DNA from: an uncultured Psychrobacter sp.
Lineage (GTDB): Bacteria; Pseudomonadota; Gammaproteobacteria; Pseudomonadales; Moraxellaceae
Length of the DNA: 43,834 nt
Assembly (NCBI GenBank): GCA_913061175.1
Contig: CAJXUF010000004.1
Location: forward strand, 1 to 43,834
Reading direction: 5' to 3'
The translations under genes and the position numbers were made by a program. This document shows, in pieces, positions 27,170 to 37,011 of the stretch. Each line of letters starts with the position of its first letter. Within the stretch, counting starts at the first letter, position 1. The notes under the pieces are model-generated. The model was not told where the DNA came from and searched no databases. It saw only the letters and a program-made list of their open reading frames with translations.

Positions 27170-28372
27170 TTAAACATCGAGTACCACATCAGTCATGGCA
27201 ATATTAATGCAAGTCTGAATAGACTCGTAACCATCCCCGCTCACTTTCCCTGTCTGGACGTTTTTGACCAAACCGCTGACTTTATTACAGCGGCACAACT
27301 GGCAAATGCCTTGCCGACAACCATAGGCTAGACGTATACCTGCATTTTCGGCAGCAACGAGTAATGTAGTGTCGCTATCGAACTGCCGTTGCCGTGATCG
27401 TAAATACACCGTATGCGACTCTGTCTGTAGTGCATTATCTAGTAACTGATTACCGTCGCCATCAAAATCAGTCAATGCATTACCGAAATTTTCTACGATA
27501 ATGTTGTCACGTAGCTGGATGTTTTGTAGCACGCTAATCTCGTTTACTGTTTTATATAAGCCAGCTAATAAAGCCTGTGAACCGCACGCAAATATTTTGG
27601 TATCTACCAATGGTAAATTAAGTGATAACAAACCCTCTGCGCTCAAGTATCGTTCGCCAGCCAAATAGGTAGTCGGATCTTCAGTATGGATTAGATGATA
27701 AATGAAGTCTGGATATGCATCGCTCAGCTGTTGCCACTGATGTTGCAGCTTGGATGAAACAGTTCGACTGTAATGCAATAGCGTCACCTGATGTCCATTA
27801 CTCAGGGCTTGATTGATAAGTCCGAGCATAGGCGTAATACCGCTACCACCAGCAATAAATAGCAAAGGAGTAGGTTTGTTGTCGTTTGAGGTGTTCTGCG
27901 CTGCTATCGAGGTCTGTTCCAAAGTGAAATGCCCAAGTGGCAGGCTTGTATCAACGACGCTAGCCAGTGGCATTTGCTTGGTTAAATGGTTAGATACCAA
28001 TCCTTGCGGTTTAATCGCGATAGTTATCGTATGGCATTGGTCTGCTGTATTATTATCGGTAGCATCATCGAGCCACCAGAGGGGTTGATGATCCAAGCCC
28101 ACTAACGAGTAGCTACGCTGGTGATAAACTCCATCGATACAAACACGCAAATCAAGATATTGACCGCCTTGCCAACCACCCATCAGCTCAGAAGTCTGCT
28201 GCCTAAAAGCTCGATTGGTCTCAAAACGAAGTGCTATCAAATCATCACTTAACGTATAGCGAGCGATCAGGCGTAGCTTGGGCGTTATCAATGACCAAAA
28301 CGGATGTAAGCGCGATCCGATAAAATCGACAAACGCACGTTGAACTATTTCAGGGCGATAGCCGTTGGCCAT
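27170..28372 (-). CDS. ferredoxin-NAD(P)H reductase with C-terminal 2Fe-2S domain
   Basis: Supplies electrons from NAD(P)H to the desaturase encoded next. 400 residues in the order FAD-binding beta-barrel (RSYSLVG, the R-x-Y-S flavin motif), NAD(P)-binding domain (LLFIAGGSGITPMLGLI, then IFACGSQALLAG) and a plant-type ferredoxin with Cys352, Cys357, Cys360 and Cys388 in YGCRQGICQLCRC and SIQTC. First gene of a two-gene minus-strand operon. A nested inverted repeat lies 49-98 bp upstream of its ATG, where a regulator could bind. No TetR-type regulator gene is adjacent, although such genes often accompany this pair. Confidence 0.92.
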   Translation of the reverse strand: MANGYRPEIVQRAFVDFIGSRLHPFWSLITPKLRLIARYTLSDDLIALRFETNRAFRQQTSELMGGWQGGQYLDLRVCIDGVYHQRSYSLVGLDHQPLWWLDDATDNNTADQCHTITIAIKPQGLVSNHLTKQMPLASVVDTSLPLGHFTLEQTSIAAQNTSNDNKPTPLLFIAGGSGITPMLGLINQALSNGHQVTLLHYSRTVSSKLQHQWQQLSDAYPDFIYHLIHTEDPTTYLAGERYLSAEGLLSLNLPLVDTKIFACGSQALLAGLYKTVNEISVLQNIQLRDNIIVENFGNALTDFDGDGNQLLDNALQTESHTVYLRSRQRQFDSDTTLLVAAENAGIRLAYGCRQGICQLCRCNKVSGLVKNVQTGKVSGDGYESIQTCINIAMTDVVLDV

Positions 28373-28420
28373 ATTATCAGTACCTGTATGATAGCTATGA
28401 AAGTGAGTGTTGAGACAAGC

Positions 28421-28470
28421 ACAAGGTCAGATGATCAATCGATTTTGATAATCGAACCATTAGACCTTGT
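28421..28470. promoter_or_regulatory. nested inverted repeat upstream of the desaturase operon
   Basis: ACAAGGTC (28421-28428) pairs with GACCTTGT (28463-28470), and inside it TCGATT (28439-28444) pairs with AATCGA (28450-28455). No T tract follows on either strand, so an operator or mRNA leader fold is more likely than a terminator. A function is inferred only from position. Confidence 0.45.
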
Positions 28471-28716
28471 TAAGCCACACTAACATGCTAACGGCTATTG
28501 ATTAAATTTGCGAAAGTTTTGATGCTATTTTTTGTGGTCTTTATAAAACGCTAATGAATCAAAATGTTAAGTTAGTTCATTAGGATAAGACCTCATAAGT
28601 TATTTTTTAAAGCGAGTTTTATAGCCAAAAGGCATAGCCTGCTGTCAAAAACAGTAAAACAACTGGTAAAACAACCTGTCAGCTTGCAGGGTATGCGCCA
28701 CAATGCGATAATGACC

Positions 28717-28722
28717 TATAAT
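28717..28722 (+). promoter_or_regulatory. candidate -10 element for ettA
   Basis: A perfect TATAAT 90 bp before the ettA ATG, without a convincing -35. The remainder of the 439-bp gap 28373-28811 shows only the nested repeat listed separately. Confidence 0.4.
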
Positions 28723-28811
28723 TTGTAACCCTGATTTTGAGGTACGGCACGCTTGGCATCATCGCTGAGTTGCATTTGCTGTTCTCTTCTATGCAGTCTA
28801 TCGGAGTGTTA

Positions 28812-30473
28812 ATGGCTCAATATATTTACACGATGAACAACGTGTCAAAACTTGTTCCCCCTAAGCGTGAAATCCTAAAAAATATCAACCTATCGTTTTT
28901 CCCTGGTGCCAAAATCGGTGTCTTGGGTATCAACGGTTCAGGTAAATCAACCTTGCTACGCATTATGGCAGGCGTGGATACTGAGTTTAGTGGTGAAGCG
29001 CGCGCTCAGGCAGGTACCAAAGTTGGCTATCTGCCACAGGAACCACAGCTAGATGATAGCAAAGACGTTCGTGGTAATGTCGAAGACGGTATGCGCGAAG
29101 CGTTAGATGCGCTCGCTCGTCTAGATGCTATCTATGCTGAATACGCAGAGCCTGATGCTGATTTTGATAAGCTTGCTGAAGAGCAAGGCAAGATGGAAGA
29201 CATCATCCAGTCTTGGGATGCGCACAACTTAAACAACCAGCTAGAAAAAGCGGCCGATGCGCTCCGTCTGCCACCGTGGGATGCGGACGTTAGCAAACTA
29301 TCAGGTGGTGAAAAACGCCGTGTGGCACTATGCCGTCTACTATTGTCTCGCCCTGACATGCTATTACTTGACGAACCGACCAACCATTTGGACGCCGAGT
29401 CTGTTGCATGGCTAGAGCAGTTCTTGCAGAACTACAGCGGTACTATCGTTGCCATTACCCATGATCGCTATTTCTTGGATAATGTCGCTCAGTGGATCTT
29501 GGAGCTTGACCGTGGCCATGGCTATCCGTACGAAGGCAACTATACGGAGTGGCTAGAGCAAAAGAACACGCGTCTAGAGCAGCAGAATAAGCAAGAAGAA
29601 TCATTTGCTAAAGCGCTGAAAAAAGAGCTTGAGTGGATTCGCAAAAACCAAAAAGGCCAACAGGCTAAGTCTAAATCTCGTGTACAGCGTTTTGAAGAGT
29701 TGAACTCAACTGAGTTCCAAAAACGTAATGAGACCTCTGAGATTTATATTCCACCTGGTCCACGTTTGGGTAACAAGGTTATTGAGATTAATGACATCTC
29801 TAAATCATTCGGCGATCGTCTGCTGTATGAAAACCTAAGCTTTAATGTACCAGCTGGTGGTATCGTTGGTATTATCGGTCCAAATGGTGCGGGTAAAACC
29901 ACGCTGTTTAACATGATTACTGAGCGCGATACACCAGATACTGGTTCAGTCGATTTGGGTGAAAGTGTTAAAGTTGCCTATGTCGGTCAGGTACGTGATC
30001 ATCTAGATGATAACAAAACCGTGTGGGAAGAAGTCTCTGATGGCCTTGATATCATTACCGTTGGCGACTACACCACGCCAAGCCGTGCCTATATCGGACG
30101 TTTTAACTTCAAAGGTTCAGATCAGCAAAAGCACGTCGGTCAATTATCAGGTGGTGAGCGTAACCGTCTGCAGTTAGCGAAGACGCTAAAGCAAGGCGCA
30201 AACGTATTGCTCCTCGATGAACCATCAAACGATTTGGATATCGAAACCTTACGTGCACTAGAGGATGCGATTCAAGTATTCCCAGGTACAGTAATGGTCG
30301 TATCGCATGATCGCTGGTTCCTTGACCGTATCGCGACTCATATCTTGGCATTCGAAGAAGAAGGCCCAGTTTGGTTCGATGGTAACTATACTGAGTTTGA
30401 AGCGTATCGTAAAAAGACAATGGGTGATGATGCCAGTCCTAAACGTGCCAAGTACAAGAAGATTACCAACTAA
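28812..30473 (+). CDS. ettA: energy-dependent translational throttle protein EttA (ABC-F)
   Basis: ABC-F ATPase that binds the ribosomal E site and gates the first elongation step according to the ATP/ADP ratio. 553 residues, against 555 in E. coli. Two ABC domains: Walker A GINGSGKST (39-47) and GPNGAGKTT, signatures LSGGEKRRVALCRLL and LSGGERNRLQLAKTL, Walker B LLLDEPTNHLD and LLLDEPSNDLD. The linker EWIRKNQKGQQAKSKSRVQRFEEL is the P-site tRNA-interaction region. The frame is open 25 codons further upstream, but ATG 28812 has GGAG before it and gives the family start MAQYIYTMNNVSK. No membrane segments, so it is not a transporter. Confidence 0.96.
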   Translation: MAQYIYTMNNVSKLVPPKREILKNINLSFFPGAKIGVLGINGSGKSTLLRIMAGVDTEFSGEARAQAGTKVGYLPQEPQLDDSKDVRGNVEDGMREALDALARLDAIYAEYAEPDADFDKLAEEQGKMEDIIQSWDAHNLNNQLEKAADALRLPPWDADVSKLSGGEKRRVALCRLLLSRPDMLLLDEPTNHLDAESVAWLEQFLQNYSGTIVAITHDRYFLDNVAQWILELDRGHGYPYEGNYTEWLEQKNTRLEQQNKQEESFAKALKKELEWIRKNQKGQQAKSKSRVQRFEELNSTEFQKRNETSEIYIPPGPRLGNKVIEINDISKSFGDRLLYENLSFNVPAGGIVGIIGPNGAGKTTLFNMITERDTPDTGSVDLGESVKVAYVGQVRDHLDDNKTVWEEVSDGLDIITVGDYTTPSRAYIGRFNFKGSDQQKHVGQLSGGERNRLQLAKTLKQGANVLLLDEPSNDLDIETLRALEDAIQVFPGTVMVVSHDRWFLDRIATHILAFEEEGPVWFDGNYTEFEAYRKKTMGDDASPKRAKYKKITN

Positions 30474-30499
30474 TACGGCTGCTTAATATAGTTCAATCC

Positions 30500-30534
30500 A
30501 AAAAAAGACCGCTAATGATTAGCGGTCTTTTTTT
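30500..30534. terminator. bidirectional rho-independent terminator
   Basis: A 16-bp inverted repeat (30500-30515 and 30519-30534) with core AGACCGCTAA/TTAGCGGTCT, loop TGA, and A7/T7 flanks, between convergent ettA and plsB. Confidence 0.92.
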
Positions 30535-30575
30535 GTTTAGCGTAAAATCTTAAAGGGTATGGGTAGTTGTTAAGA

Positions 30576-33380
30576 CTAACGCTTACGCCCAAATTTACGC
30601 TGTTTTTTATTACTAATCTCAGTAATGGCGTGAGTGATTTCTTCTTCGTCTAAACTAGCGACTTGCTGCAAGATTTGCATCATATCAGGCGTTAGCACGT
30701 ACTTAGCATGATGAGCGATGTCGTTAATACGATGGTCGAAAGTCAGTATGCCTGTTTCATCGTCTTTTTGTAGATAGTTAAGACGAGTCAACGCACTAAT
30801 GAAACTGGTAAATAAGGCGCGATCAAAGAAGTCAGGAATATCATCTGCATAAAGCACAGACAAACGCTGTCCGAGTAGGTGACACAGGTCCACAACTTCA
30901 TTTTCAGTCAAATTACCAGAGCCCTGTTGAGCAAGTAAAGCAAGCGTCATAAAATAACGCTCAAGGCTTTGTCCAACGGGTGTCGCCAGTACTTGCAGCT
31001 GCTGATAATGCTTACTATTAGACTCAGGAACGCTGAGCGTATCATCACCCAAGTCAACGATGAGTCCATGAGACAGCAGATTATCAACTTTCTTATTGAG
31101 CGTATCAGCCAAGCCGTGTGCTGGATAATATAAGAATAGCTCACTTTGTAAGAACGGATATAGCTGCTCAGCGATACTATCGAGACGGCTGCGTTTGATA
31201 CGTCCGTTGCGTGCGACTAGCGCAGATAGGAAAGATAGCAAAATAAAGACATGCAAAATATTGTTACGGAAGTAGCTAAGTAATGCCGCTTGCTTGCCTG
31301 CGACCTGAATGATATCGCCCAAGATGTGCGGCGTACGCTCAATAAGTTTTAGCTTAATACCATAATCGATGATTTGCTGCGGCGTCATATCAGTGATAAC
31401 CGTATCCTCTGCATAGACCAGCTGCTGAGCCAGACCTTGATACAAAGCGATTTGCTCACGGCAGATGTTTTCATCCAATGCAGCTTTCGGTGCCGATAGC
31501 AGAACCAATGACAGCAGCGAGACAGGGGTTACTACTGCAGCTTTATTGATATGCTGCATGACTTTCACCCCGATGTTATCAACCATGGCGCTGGTCTTTT
31601 CATCAAGCGGTGAGTCAGTACGATCGGATGGTAAGCTATTGGCTGGCACATCGAATTTTGTCATAAATTCGCTAAGGTGCAACGGCGTACCAAAGCTCAA
31701 GTGCACATTACCAAAGATACGTTCGATTTTACGGCCAACTTTGAGTAATCCAATCAAAGACTCTGACTCTTTTGGTTTACCTTTTAGCTCACCGACATAA
31801 GTACCGCCTTCCATAATACGCTCGTAACCAATATAAGTTGGAATAAATACCACAGGCTTATTGGTTTGACGTAGTTGGCTATGCACAGTCATCGCTAGCA
31901 TACCCATTTTCGGTGGTAGCAGGCGACCTGAACGTGAGCGACCACCTTCGATGAAGTATTCAATCGGGGTGTTACGCGTGATAAGGGTATGCATATATTC
32001 ACGCAGTACAGCGGTATATAGCGCGTTACCACGGAAGCTACGACGAATATAAAAAGCAACGGCACCGCGTAATAGTGGGCCTAATACAGGTACATCTAAA
32101 TTGTCACCTGCTGCGACATAAGGGATACTCAGGCCACGTTTGTAGATAACATAAGACAGTAATAGATAGTCGACATGGCTGCGATGACAAGGCACATAAA
32201 TCAGCTCATAATCGGTCGCAAGGTCACGTACTCGCTCGAAGTGATGAACTTCTACGCCGTCATACAACTGCGTCCATAACCATGTCAGAAATTTATAAAA
32301 ACCACGAATAATGGAATGAGAGTAGTCATTGACCATCTCATTAGCATAGCCTCTGGCCTGACTGCGAGCTTCTCGAACGCTGGTCCCTTTTTCGGCCGCT
32401 TCCATCTCAATTGCATGTTTGATCGCTGGCGAGTACACCAGTTTGTCTACCAAGTTACGTCTATCTGATAGATCTGGGCCGAGCATACTGGCGCGCTGCT
32501 TGTCTAAATAAATCGATAGCTGCTGCTGCAACATACGAACCAGTTCACGATTGCTATCAGCTGATGCGACTAACGCATAGCTTGGTGTCTGCTCAGCGTC
32601 AGCTGCGGCATCACTGTTAGTGGCCGTTGACTCTGTATCGACTGAATCCGCCGCGGTTAAATTTGCTTTAATGGCGTCTGTAGCGACTGAGTCAAAGGTG
32701 GCAGGCCCTTCCACGTCGCCTTTAAGATTGTCATTGATAATGGTACGTAAGTCTTGCGGTGGGTGAAACTGTACAAAAGTGTCGCGGCCCATCACCCCGA
32801 TATTAAATAATTGCTTAGTAATGCTAGGATCTTGCCAGTTGTCAGCAGTCAGTAGCTTAAATAACGAATCTTCTTTTTCAGGTGCGCGTCCCCACAGAAT
32901 CGATACTGGTACTAAACGTACCTTTAGCTCGGGATATTGCAATACAGCAGACACTAAGCGAGAAAGGCGAGGTGACAATTGGCTGTCTTTAGCACTTGGG
33001 TGATTCAAAAATATGATGGCCGCATTTTCTTTAATATTATGGGCGGCATCATTTACTCCAACCAGTGCTGGCGGTAAGTTGTGCTCTTGCGTCTGCAAGT
33101 CAATCAGAATACTGTTGGAACGAGAATAGTCCTGTAGTACATAAAACCGTAGCGTCTGATCATCATTGTCGAACTCAGGTAGCTCGCCTAATAACTTAGG
33201 TTTTACAGCGATATCGAGCATCTGACCTGACAGCTTACGATACAGCTGATTGATCGGTGCATTAGAATAAGGCTTAGTAGCAACTACATTGCCATCAGTT
33301 TCAGCAGTATCAGTTTCAGACGCACGGTCAGTCGCGACTGGCGCTTTAAAAATCCGTTTTTTTAAGAACTTCGGTATCAT
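30576..33380 (-). CDS. plsB: glycerol-3-phosphate 1-O-acyltransferase PlsB
   Basis: Inner-membrane enzyme making lysophosphatidate, the first step of phospholipid synthesis. 934 residues, longer than the 807 of E. coli. Acyltransferase motifs in order: HRSHVD (399-404, HX4D), AVAFYIRRSFRGNALY, YFIEGGRSRSGRLLPPKMGML and VFIPTYIGYERIMEGG. An Ala/Ser/Thr/Asp-rich insert around 220-270 accounts for part of the extra length. The frame extends four codons upstream to a TTG; I chose ATG 33380 (MIPKFLKKRIFK), although no good ribosome-binding site precedes it. Convergent with ettA, and functionally linked to the desaturase genes through membrane lipid composition. Confidence 0.95.
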   Translation of the reverse strand: MIPKFLKKRIFKAPVATDRASETDTAETDGNVVATKPYSNAPINQLYRKLSGQMLDIAVKPKLLGELPEFDNDDQTLRFYVLQDYSRSNSILIDLQTQEHNLPPALVGVNDAAHNIKENAAIIFLNHPSAKDSQLSPRLSRLVSAVLQYPELKVRLVPVSILWGRAPEKEDSLFKLLTADNWQDPSITKQLFNIGVMGRDTFVQFHPPQDLRTIINDNLKGDVEGPATFDSVATDAIKANLTAADSVDTESTATNSDAAADAEQTPSYALVASADSNRELVRMLQQQLSIYLDKQRASMLGPDLSDRRNLVDKLVYSPAIKHAIEMEAAEKGTSVREARSQARGYANEMVNDYSHSIIRGFYKFLTWLWTQLYDGVEVHHFERVRDLATDYELIYVPCHRSHVDYLLLSYVIYKRGLSIPYVAAGDNLDVPVLGPLLRGAVAFYIRRSFRGNALYTAVLREYMHTLITRNTPIEYFIEGGRSRSGRLLPPKMGMLAMTVHSQLRQTNKPVVFIPTYIGYERIMEGGTYVGELKGKPKESESLIGLLKVGRKIERIFGNVHLSFGTPLHLSEFMTKFDVPANSLPSDRTDSPLDEKTSAMVDNIGVKVMQHINKAAVVTPVSLLSLVLLSAPKAALDENICREQIALYQGLAQQLVYAEDTVITDMTPQQIIDYGIKLKLIERTPHILGDIIQVAGKQAALLSYFRNNILHVFILLSFLSALVARNGRIKRSRLDSIAEQLYPFLQSELFLYYPAHGLADTLNKKVDNLLSHGLIVDLGDDTLSVPESNSKHYQQLQVLATPVGQSLERYFMTLALLAQQGSGNLTENEVVDLCHLLGQRLSVLYADDIPDFFDRALFTSFISALTRLNYLQKDDETGILTFDHRINDIAHHAKYVLTPDMMQILQQVASLDEEEITHAITEISNKKQRKFGRKR

Positions 33381-33627
33381 AATCAGTATCAAAAATAGTC
33401 AAATATGTTGCGCTTATGATGCCATAAAAGCCACCAAAGCGATATATAGTGTCTGTATATACTACCAATATTAATACGGTTTGGTTACGCTGTAGTGAGT
33501 GACCAATTATACAAAATGCTCAAACATTTGAAAGTTCATATATTTAGGGTAATAATATATTTATATCACCGATGACTCATAAATATAGCGTCCATTTTTC
33601 AATTTCACTTTATTAAGCCTAAAACTT

Positions 33628-34116
33628 ATGACTCCAGCTATCGATCTTGCCAAAAAACGTAACCTTGATTACCAAGTACACGAATATATTCATGACAGCA
33701 ATGCCGCTTCATTTGGCTTAGAAGCCGCAGAAAAACTTGGCGTAGCGGTGACACAAGTTTTCAAAACTTTAGTAGTGACTACCGATACTAGCGTACTGGC
33801 TGTGGCGATATTGCCAGTCGATAAGACACTTAACTTTAAAAAAATGGCTAAGGCGCTATCTTCTAACAAGTTGCTATCTTGCAAAAAAGTACAGATGGCC
33901 GACCCCAAACAAGTAGAGCGTAGTACGGGCTATGTGTTGGGCGGTGTCAGTCCACTGGGTCAAAAAAAACGACTAAAAACTGTCATAGATAGCACAGCTC
34001 AAGATCGGGCCACTGTCTATGTAAGTGGGGGTCGCCGCGGTCTGGAGATTGAATTGCCGCCTTCACAGTTGGCCGCGACGCTTGATGCTTGCTTTAGTGA
34101 TATCACTGATGAATAA
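33628..34116 (+). CDS. ybaK: Cys-tRNA(Pro)/Cys-tRNA(Cys) deacylase YbaK
   Basis: Trans-editing enzyme that hydrolyses Cys-tRNA(Pro) made in error by prolyl-tRNA synthetase. 162 residues, usual length. Family blocks: YQVHEYIHD, SFGLEAAEKLGVAVTQVFKTLVV (with the catalytic Lys in VFKTL), VLAVAILPVDKTLNFKKMAKAL, DPKQVERSTGYVLGGVSPLGQKK and VYVSGGRRGLEIELPP. Only a weak ribosome-binding site precedes the ATG. Stand-alone gene following a 235-bp gap. Confidence 0.94.
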   Translation: MTPAIDLAKKRNLDYQVHEYIHDSNAASFGLEAAEKLGVAVTQVFKTLVVTTDTSVLAVAILPVDKTLNFKKMAKALSSNKLLSCKKVQMADPKQVERSTGYVLGGVSPLGQKKRLKTVIDSTAQDRATVYVSGGRRGLEIELPPSQLAATLDACFSDITDE

Positions 34117-34311
34117 AATATCCTACGGTTGTGATAATCTGTTTATCATAAAACCTCCATATTGCTAAGCATATTTATGAGTAATCTATACTGGTTTTGC
34201 TTGTATTGAAGATATTTTGGCGCAAGATTACTGTAGATTGACCATAGCGATAAGGAGTAGACTTGTACGCCAGCTTATCTATTATTTTTATCTACATTTA
34301 AGGACATGCTC

Positions 34312-34686
34312 ATGCCACATCTAACCATTCAAGTGACACCCAACGTCAGTATCGCTCACGAAGAATCATTGCTCAAATCGCTAAACAAAGTGTTATGGGA
34401 TAGTGGTCAGTTTAAGCAACCTGCTGATATCAAAGCACGCATTGTACCTATTGATTCATTTCTAGTAGGTGTTGAAGACGATGAACAAGCCAATGGATTT
34501 ATTTATGCTCACCTAAAGCTCATGAGCGGACGTGATATGGCCACTCGTGACCAGTTGGCTGAGCTGTTGGTTGCTACTATCGAGGAAAAAATAGGCGCAG
34601 AGCAGTCAGGGCGTGCGGCATTGCAGATATGTGTAGAAGTTGAAGAGATAAGTGCGGTGTATCATAAGAAAACGCTTGGTAGCTAA
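34312..34686 (+). CDS. 5-carboxymethyl-2-hydroxymuconate isomerase (HpcD/CHMI) family tautomerase
   Basis: Tautomerase-superfamily enzyme; in E. coli HpcD isomerises a homoprotocatechuate ring-cleavage product. 124 residues: MPHLTIQVTPNVSI, ARIVPIDSFLVGVEDDEQANGFIYAHLKLMSGRD, RDQLAELLVATIEEKI, and CVEVEEIS. The start is decided by chemistry: the family uses the N-terminal Pro after Met removal as catalytic base, so ATG 34312 (Met-Pro) is preferred over ATG 34306. AAGGA then lies at proper spacing. No other homoprotocatechuate gene is in the window, so the substrate is open. Confidence 0.87.
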   Translation: MPHLTIQVTPNVSIAHEESLLKSLNKVLWDSGQFKQPADIKARIVPIDSFLVGVEDDEQANGFIYAHLKLMSGRDMATRDQLAELLVATIEEKIGAEQSGRAALQICVEVEEISAVYHKKTLGS

Positions 34687-34749
34687 CAGTACTTGCCTTA
34701 AATTACTCATTGCTGTGTATTATGTATAAGCATGTTTTCAGTTAAGCAT

Positions 34750-34780
34750 AAAAAAGCGCCTAAATGATAGGCGCTTTTTT
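34750..34780. terminator. bidirectional rho-independent terminator
   Basis: 13-bp inverted repeat (34750-34762 and 34768-34780) with core AGCGCCTA/TAGGCGCT, loop AATGA, and A6/T6 flanks, between the convergent CHMI and acyl-CoA dehydrogenase genes. Confidence 0.92.
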
Positions 34781-34809
34781 ATTGATTATAGATGCTGTAT
34801 TAGTCAATT

Positions 34810-36630
34810 TTAATCTAAGAAAGCAAAGTGATCGATTTCCATTGATGTCATGCTTTCGCTTGGGGCAACCATCGCTTCTGCGTGACCAGAAGTGCGTGGT
34901 AGCAACTTATCAAAGTAGAATTCAGCAGTCTGAATTTTTGCTTTATAGAACTCTGGTGCTTCTGTGCCGCCATTTTCTAGCTTTTCATAAGCGACAGCTG
35001 CCATACGCGCCCAATGATAACCCATCATCACATAGCCTGAGTACATTAGGAAATCATCTGATGCTGCTGAGATGATTTCACGGTCTTTACGTGCCATCAG
35101 CATCAAGCGTACAGTCAAGGTATTCCACTCAGCACATAGTTTGGTTAGTGCCCAAACGAATTTACGCATGTCTTTATCCAGAGCATACTCACCACACCAT
35201 TTCATGATACTAGAGGTGTAATCACGGATGATTTTACCTTTAGACTGCAAGATAACCTTACGGCCTAGTAGATCAAGCGCCTGTACGCCAGTGGTGCCTT
35301 CGTACATCGTTGCGATACGAGCATCACGAGCGACTTGCTCCATGCCCCATTCTTTGATGTAGCCGTGACCACCATAGACTTGCTGACCATGCTTAGCAGC
35401 TTCGATACCTAGCTCAGTTAAGAAGCCTTTTAGAATTGGCGTATAGAAGCCCAATTTGTCGTCCCACTTTTCGAACTCTTCATCATCGCCATTAACGATA
35501 CCTTGTGCCATTTTATCGGCATAACGTGCTGAATGATAAATCATTGAGCGACCGCCTTCAGCAAAGGCTTTTTGCGTCAGTAGCATACGGCGTACGTCAG
35601 CATGATGGATGATAGCATCAGCTACTTTTTCAGGATCTTTAGTACCAGATAGCGTACGCATAGAACGGCGCTCTTTGGCATATGGCAGTGCATTTTGGAA
35701 AGACAACTCAGTATGCGCCAGACCTTGGATACCAGTACCGATACGAGCCGTGTTCATGAATGTGAACATGGCTTTTAGGCCTTTGTGCGGTTCGCCGATT
35801 AGGTAGCCGACTGCGCCATCAAAGTTCAATACACATGTCGAAGATGCGCTGATGCCCATTTTGTGCTCAATTGAACCACAAACTACGGCATTGCGCTCGC
35901 CAGCTTCACCTTCAGCATTCGGGGTGAATTTTGGTACGATAAATAGTGAGATACCGCGTGTGCCTTCTGGTGCATTTGGTAGGCGTGCTAGAACGATATG
36001 GACGATGTTATCTGTTAAGTCATGCTCACCGCTTGAGATAAAGATTTTGGTACCGCTGATTTTATAGGTACCGTCATCTTGTGGAATGGCTTTTGATTTA
36101 ACTTGACCCAAATCCGTACCACACTGTGGTTCAGTCAGACACATGGTACCTGCCCATGAGCCTTCGACCAGTTTAGGTAAGTACAGTGCTTTTTGCTCGT
36201 CAGTACCATACTGAAGCAGCGTGTTGATACAACCTGTTGATAGACCAGGATACATCGACCATGACCAGTTAGCAGTACCGATCATCTCAGCTTTGATAAG
36301 GTTGATTGACGTTGGCAAATTCATACCACCGAACTCTTCAGGATAAGAGATACCTTGCCAGCCGCCTTCTACAAACTGGTCATAAGCCTCTTTGAAGCCC
36401 TTTGGCGTGGTCACGACGCCATCTTCAAAATGACAGCCTTCTTCACCACCTGATTGATAGAGCGGGGCAATGACGTTTTCAGCAAAATCAGCCATGCCTT
36501 GTAGAATCATGTCTACAGTTTCAGGATCAGCATTTTCGCCGTTGTCTAAGCTTTTATAATGCGTCTGATAGTCAAATACATCATTAATCAAAAATTTGAT
36601 ATCACGTAAGGGGGCTTTGTAAGTTAACAT
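34810..36630 (-). CDS. acyl-CoA dehydrogenase (long, DmdC-like subfamily)
   Basis: FAD enzyme introducing the alpha-beta double bond into acyl-CoA. 606 residues, against about 380 for classical short- and medium-chain enzymes; this length and N-terminus (MLTYKAPLRDIKFLINDVF) are those of the subfamily that includes 3-methylmercaptopropionyl-CoA dehydrogenase DmdC. Flavin contacts in CLTEPQCGTDLG and ISGTKIFISSGEHD; the catalytic Glu lies in MYEGTTGVQALDL; QVYGGHGYIKEWGMEQVARDARI is typical. Substrate range cannot be told; a general fatty acyl-CoA is as likely as a DMSP product. Single gene with an AGAGAG site before the ATG. Confidence 0.92.
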   Translation of the reverse strand: MLTYKAPLRDIKFLINDVFDYQTHYKSLDNGENADPETVDMILQGMADFAENVIAPLYQSGGEEGCHFEDGVVTTPKGFKEAYDQFVEGGWQGISYPEEFGGMNLPTSINLIKAEMIGTANWSWSMYPGLSTGCINTLLQYGTDEQKALYLPKLVEGSWAGTMCLTEPQCGTDLGQVKSKAIPQDDGTYKISGTKIFISSGEHDLTDNIVHIVLARLPNAPEGTRGISLFIVPKFTPNAEGEAGERNAVVCGSIEHKMGISASSTCVLNFDGAVGYLIGEPHKGLKAMFTFMNTARIGTGIQGLAHTELSFQNALPYAKERRSMRTLSGTKDPEKVADAIIHHADVRRMLLTQKAFAEGGRSMIYHSARYADKMAQGIVNGDDEEFEKWDDKLGFYTPILKGFLTELGIEAAKHGQQVYGGHGYIKEWGMEQVARDARIATMYEGTTGVQALDLLGRKVILQSKGKIIRDYTSSIMKWCGEYALDKDMRKFVWALTKLCAEWNTLTVRLMLMARKDREIISAASDDFLMYSGYVMMGYHWARMAAVAYEKLENGGTEAPEFYKAKIQTAEFYFDKLLPRTSGHAEAMVAPSESMTSMEIDHFAFLD

Positions 36631-37011
36631 AATCGCTCTCTTTGGTTAGTTCGCTATCATAGACTTATGGCGCAATATTTGAGTCACAACTTATGTAAGC
36701 GATATTTACTTATTTTAGATGAGCTAGACGTTATATTAGTCATCAAGTGAATTATTAGTGAACAGCTTTCCAATGTATTAGTTATTAGAACGCCTTTAGT
36801 GGCGGACAGCTGTTATGGCGTTGATATGATTATAAATCTTAAACAGCGACAAATATATAACTAATAACTATTATTCATGATTAATTATGTTATTAATTCA
36901 TTTTAGTTTGTATAGGTAAATTGTATCTTCGCTTGAAATTATTCTATAAAGGGCTATGTAGACTTATCTAAATTTAAAGAAAAATGGACTTATCAAATAG
37001 GAAAGCCATTT
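36631..37011. other. 381-bp divergent intergenic region
   Basis: AT-rich spacer between the divergent acyl-CoA dehydrogenase and FUSC genes. AGTTATTAG near 36778 recurs inverted (CTAATAACT) near 36860, too far apart to call. No gene seen. Confidence 0.4.
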
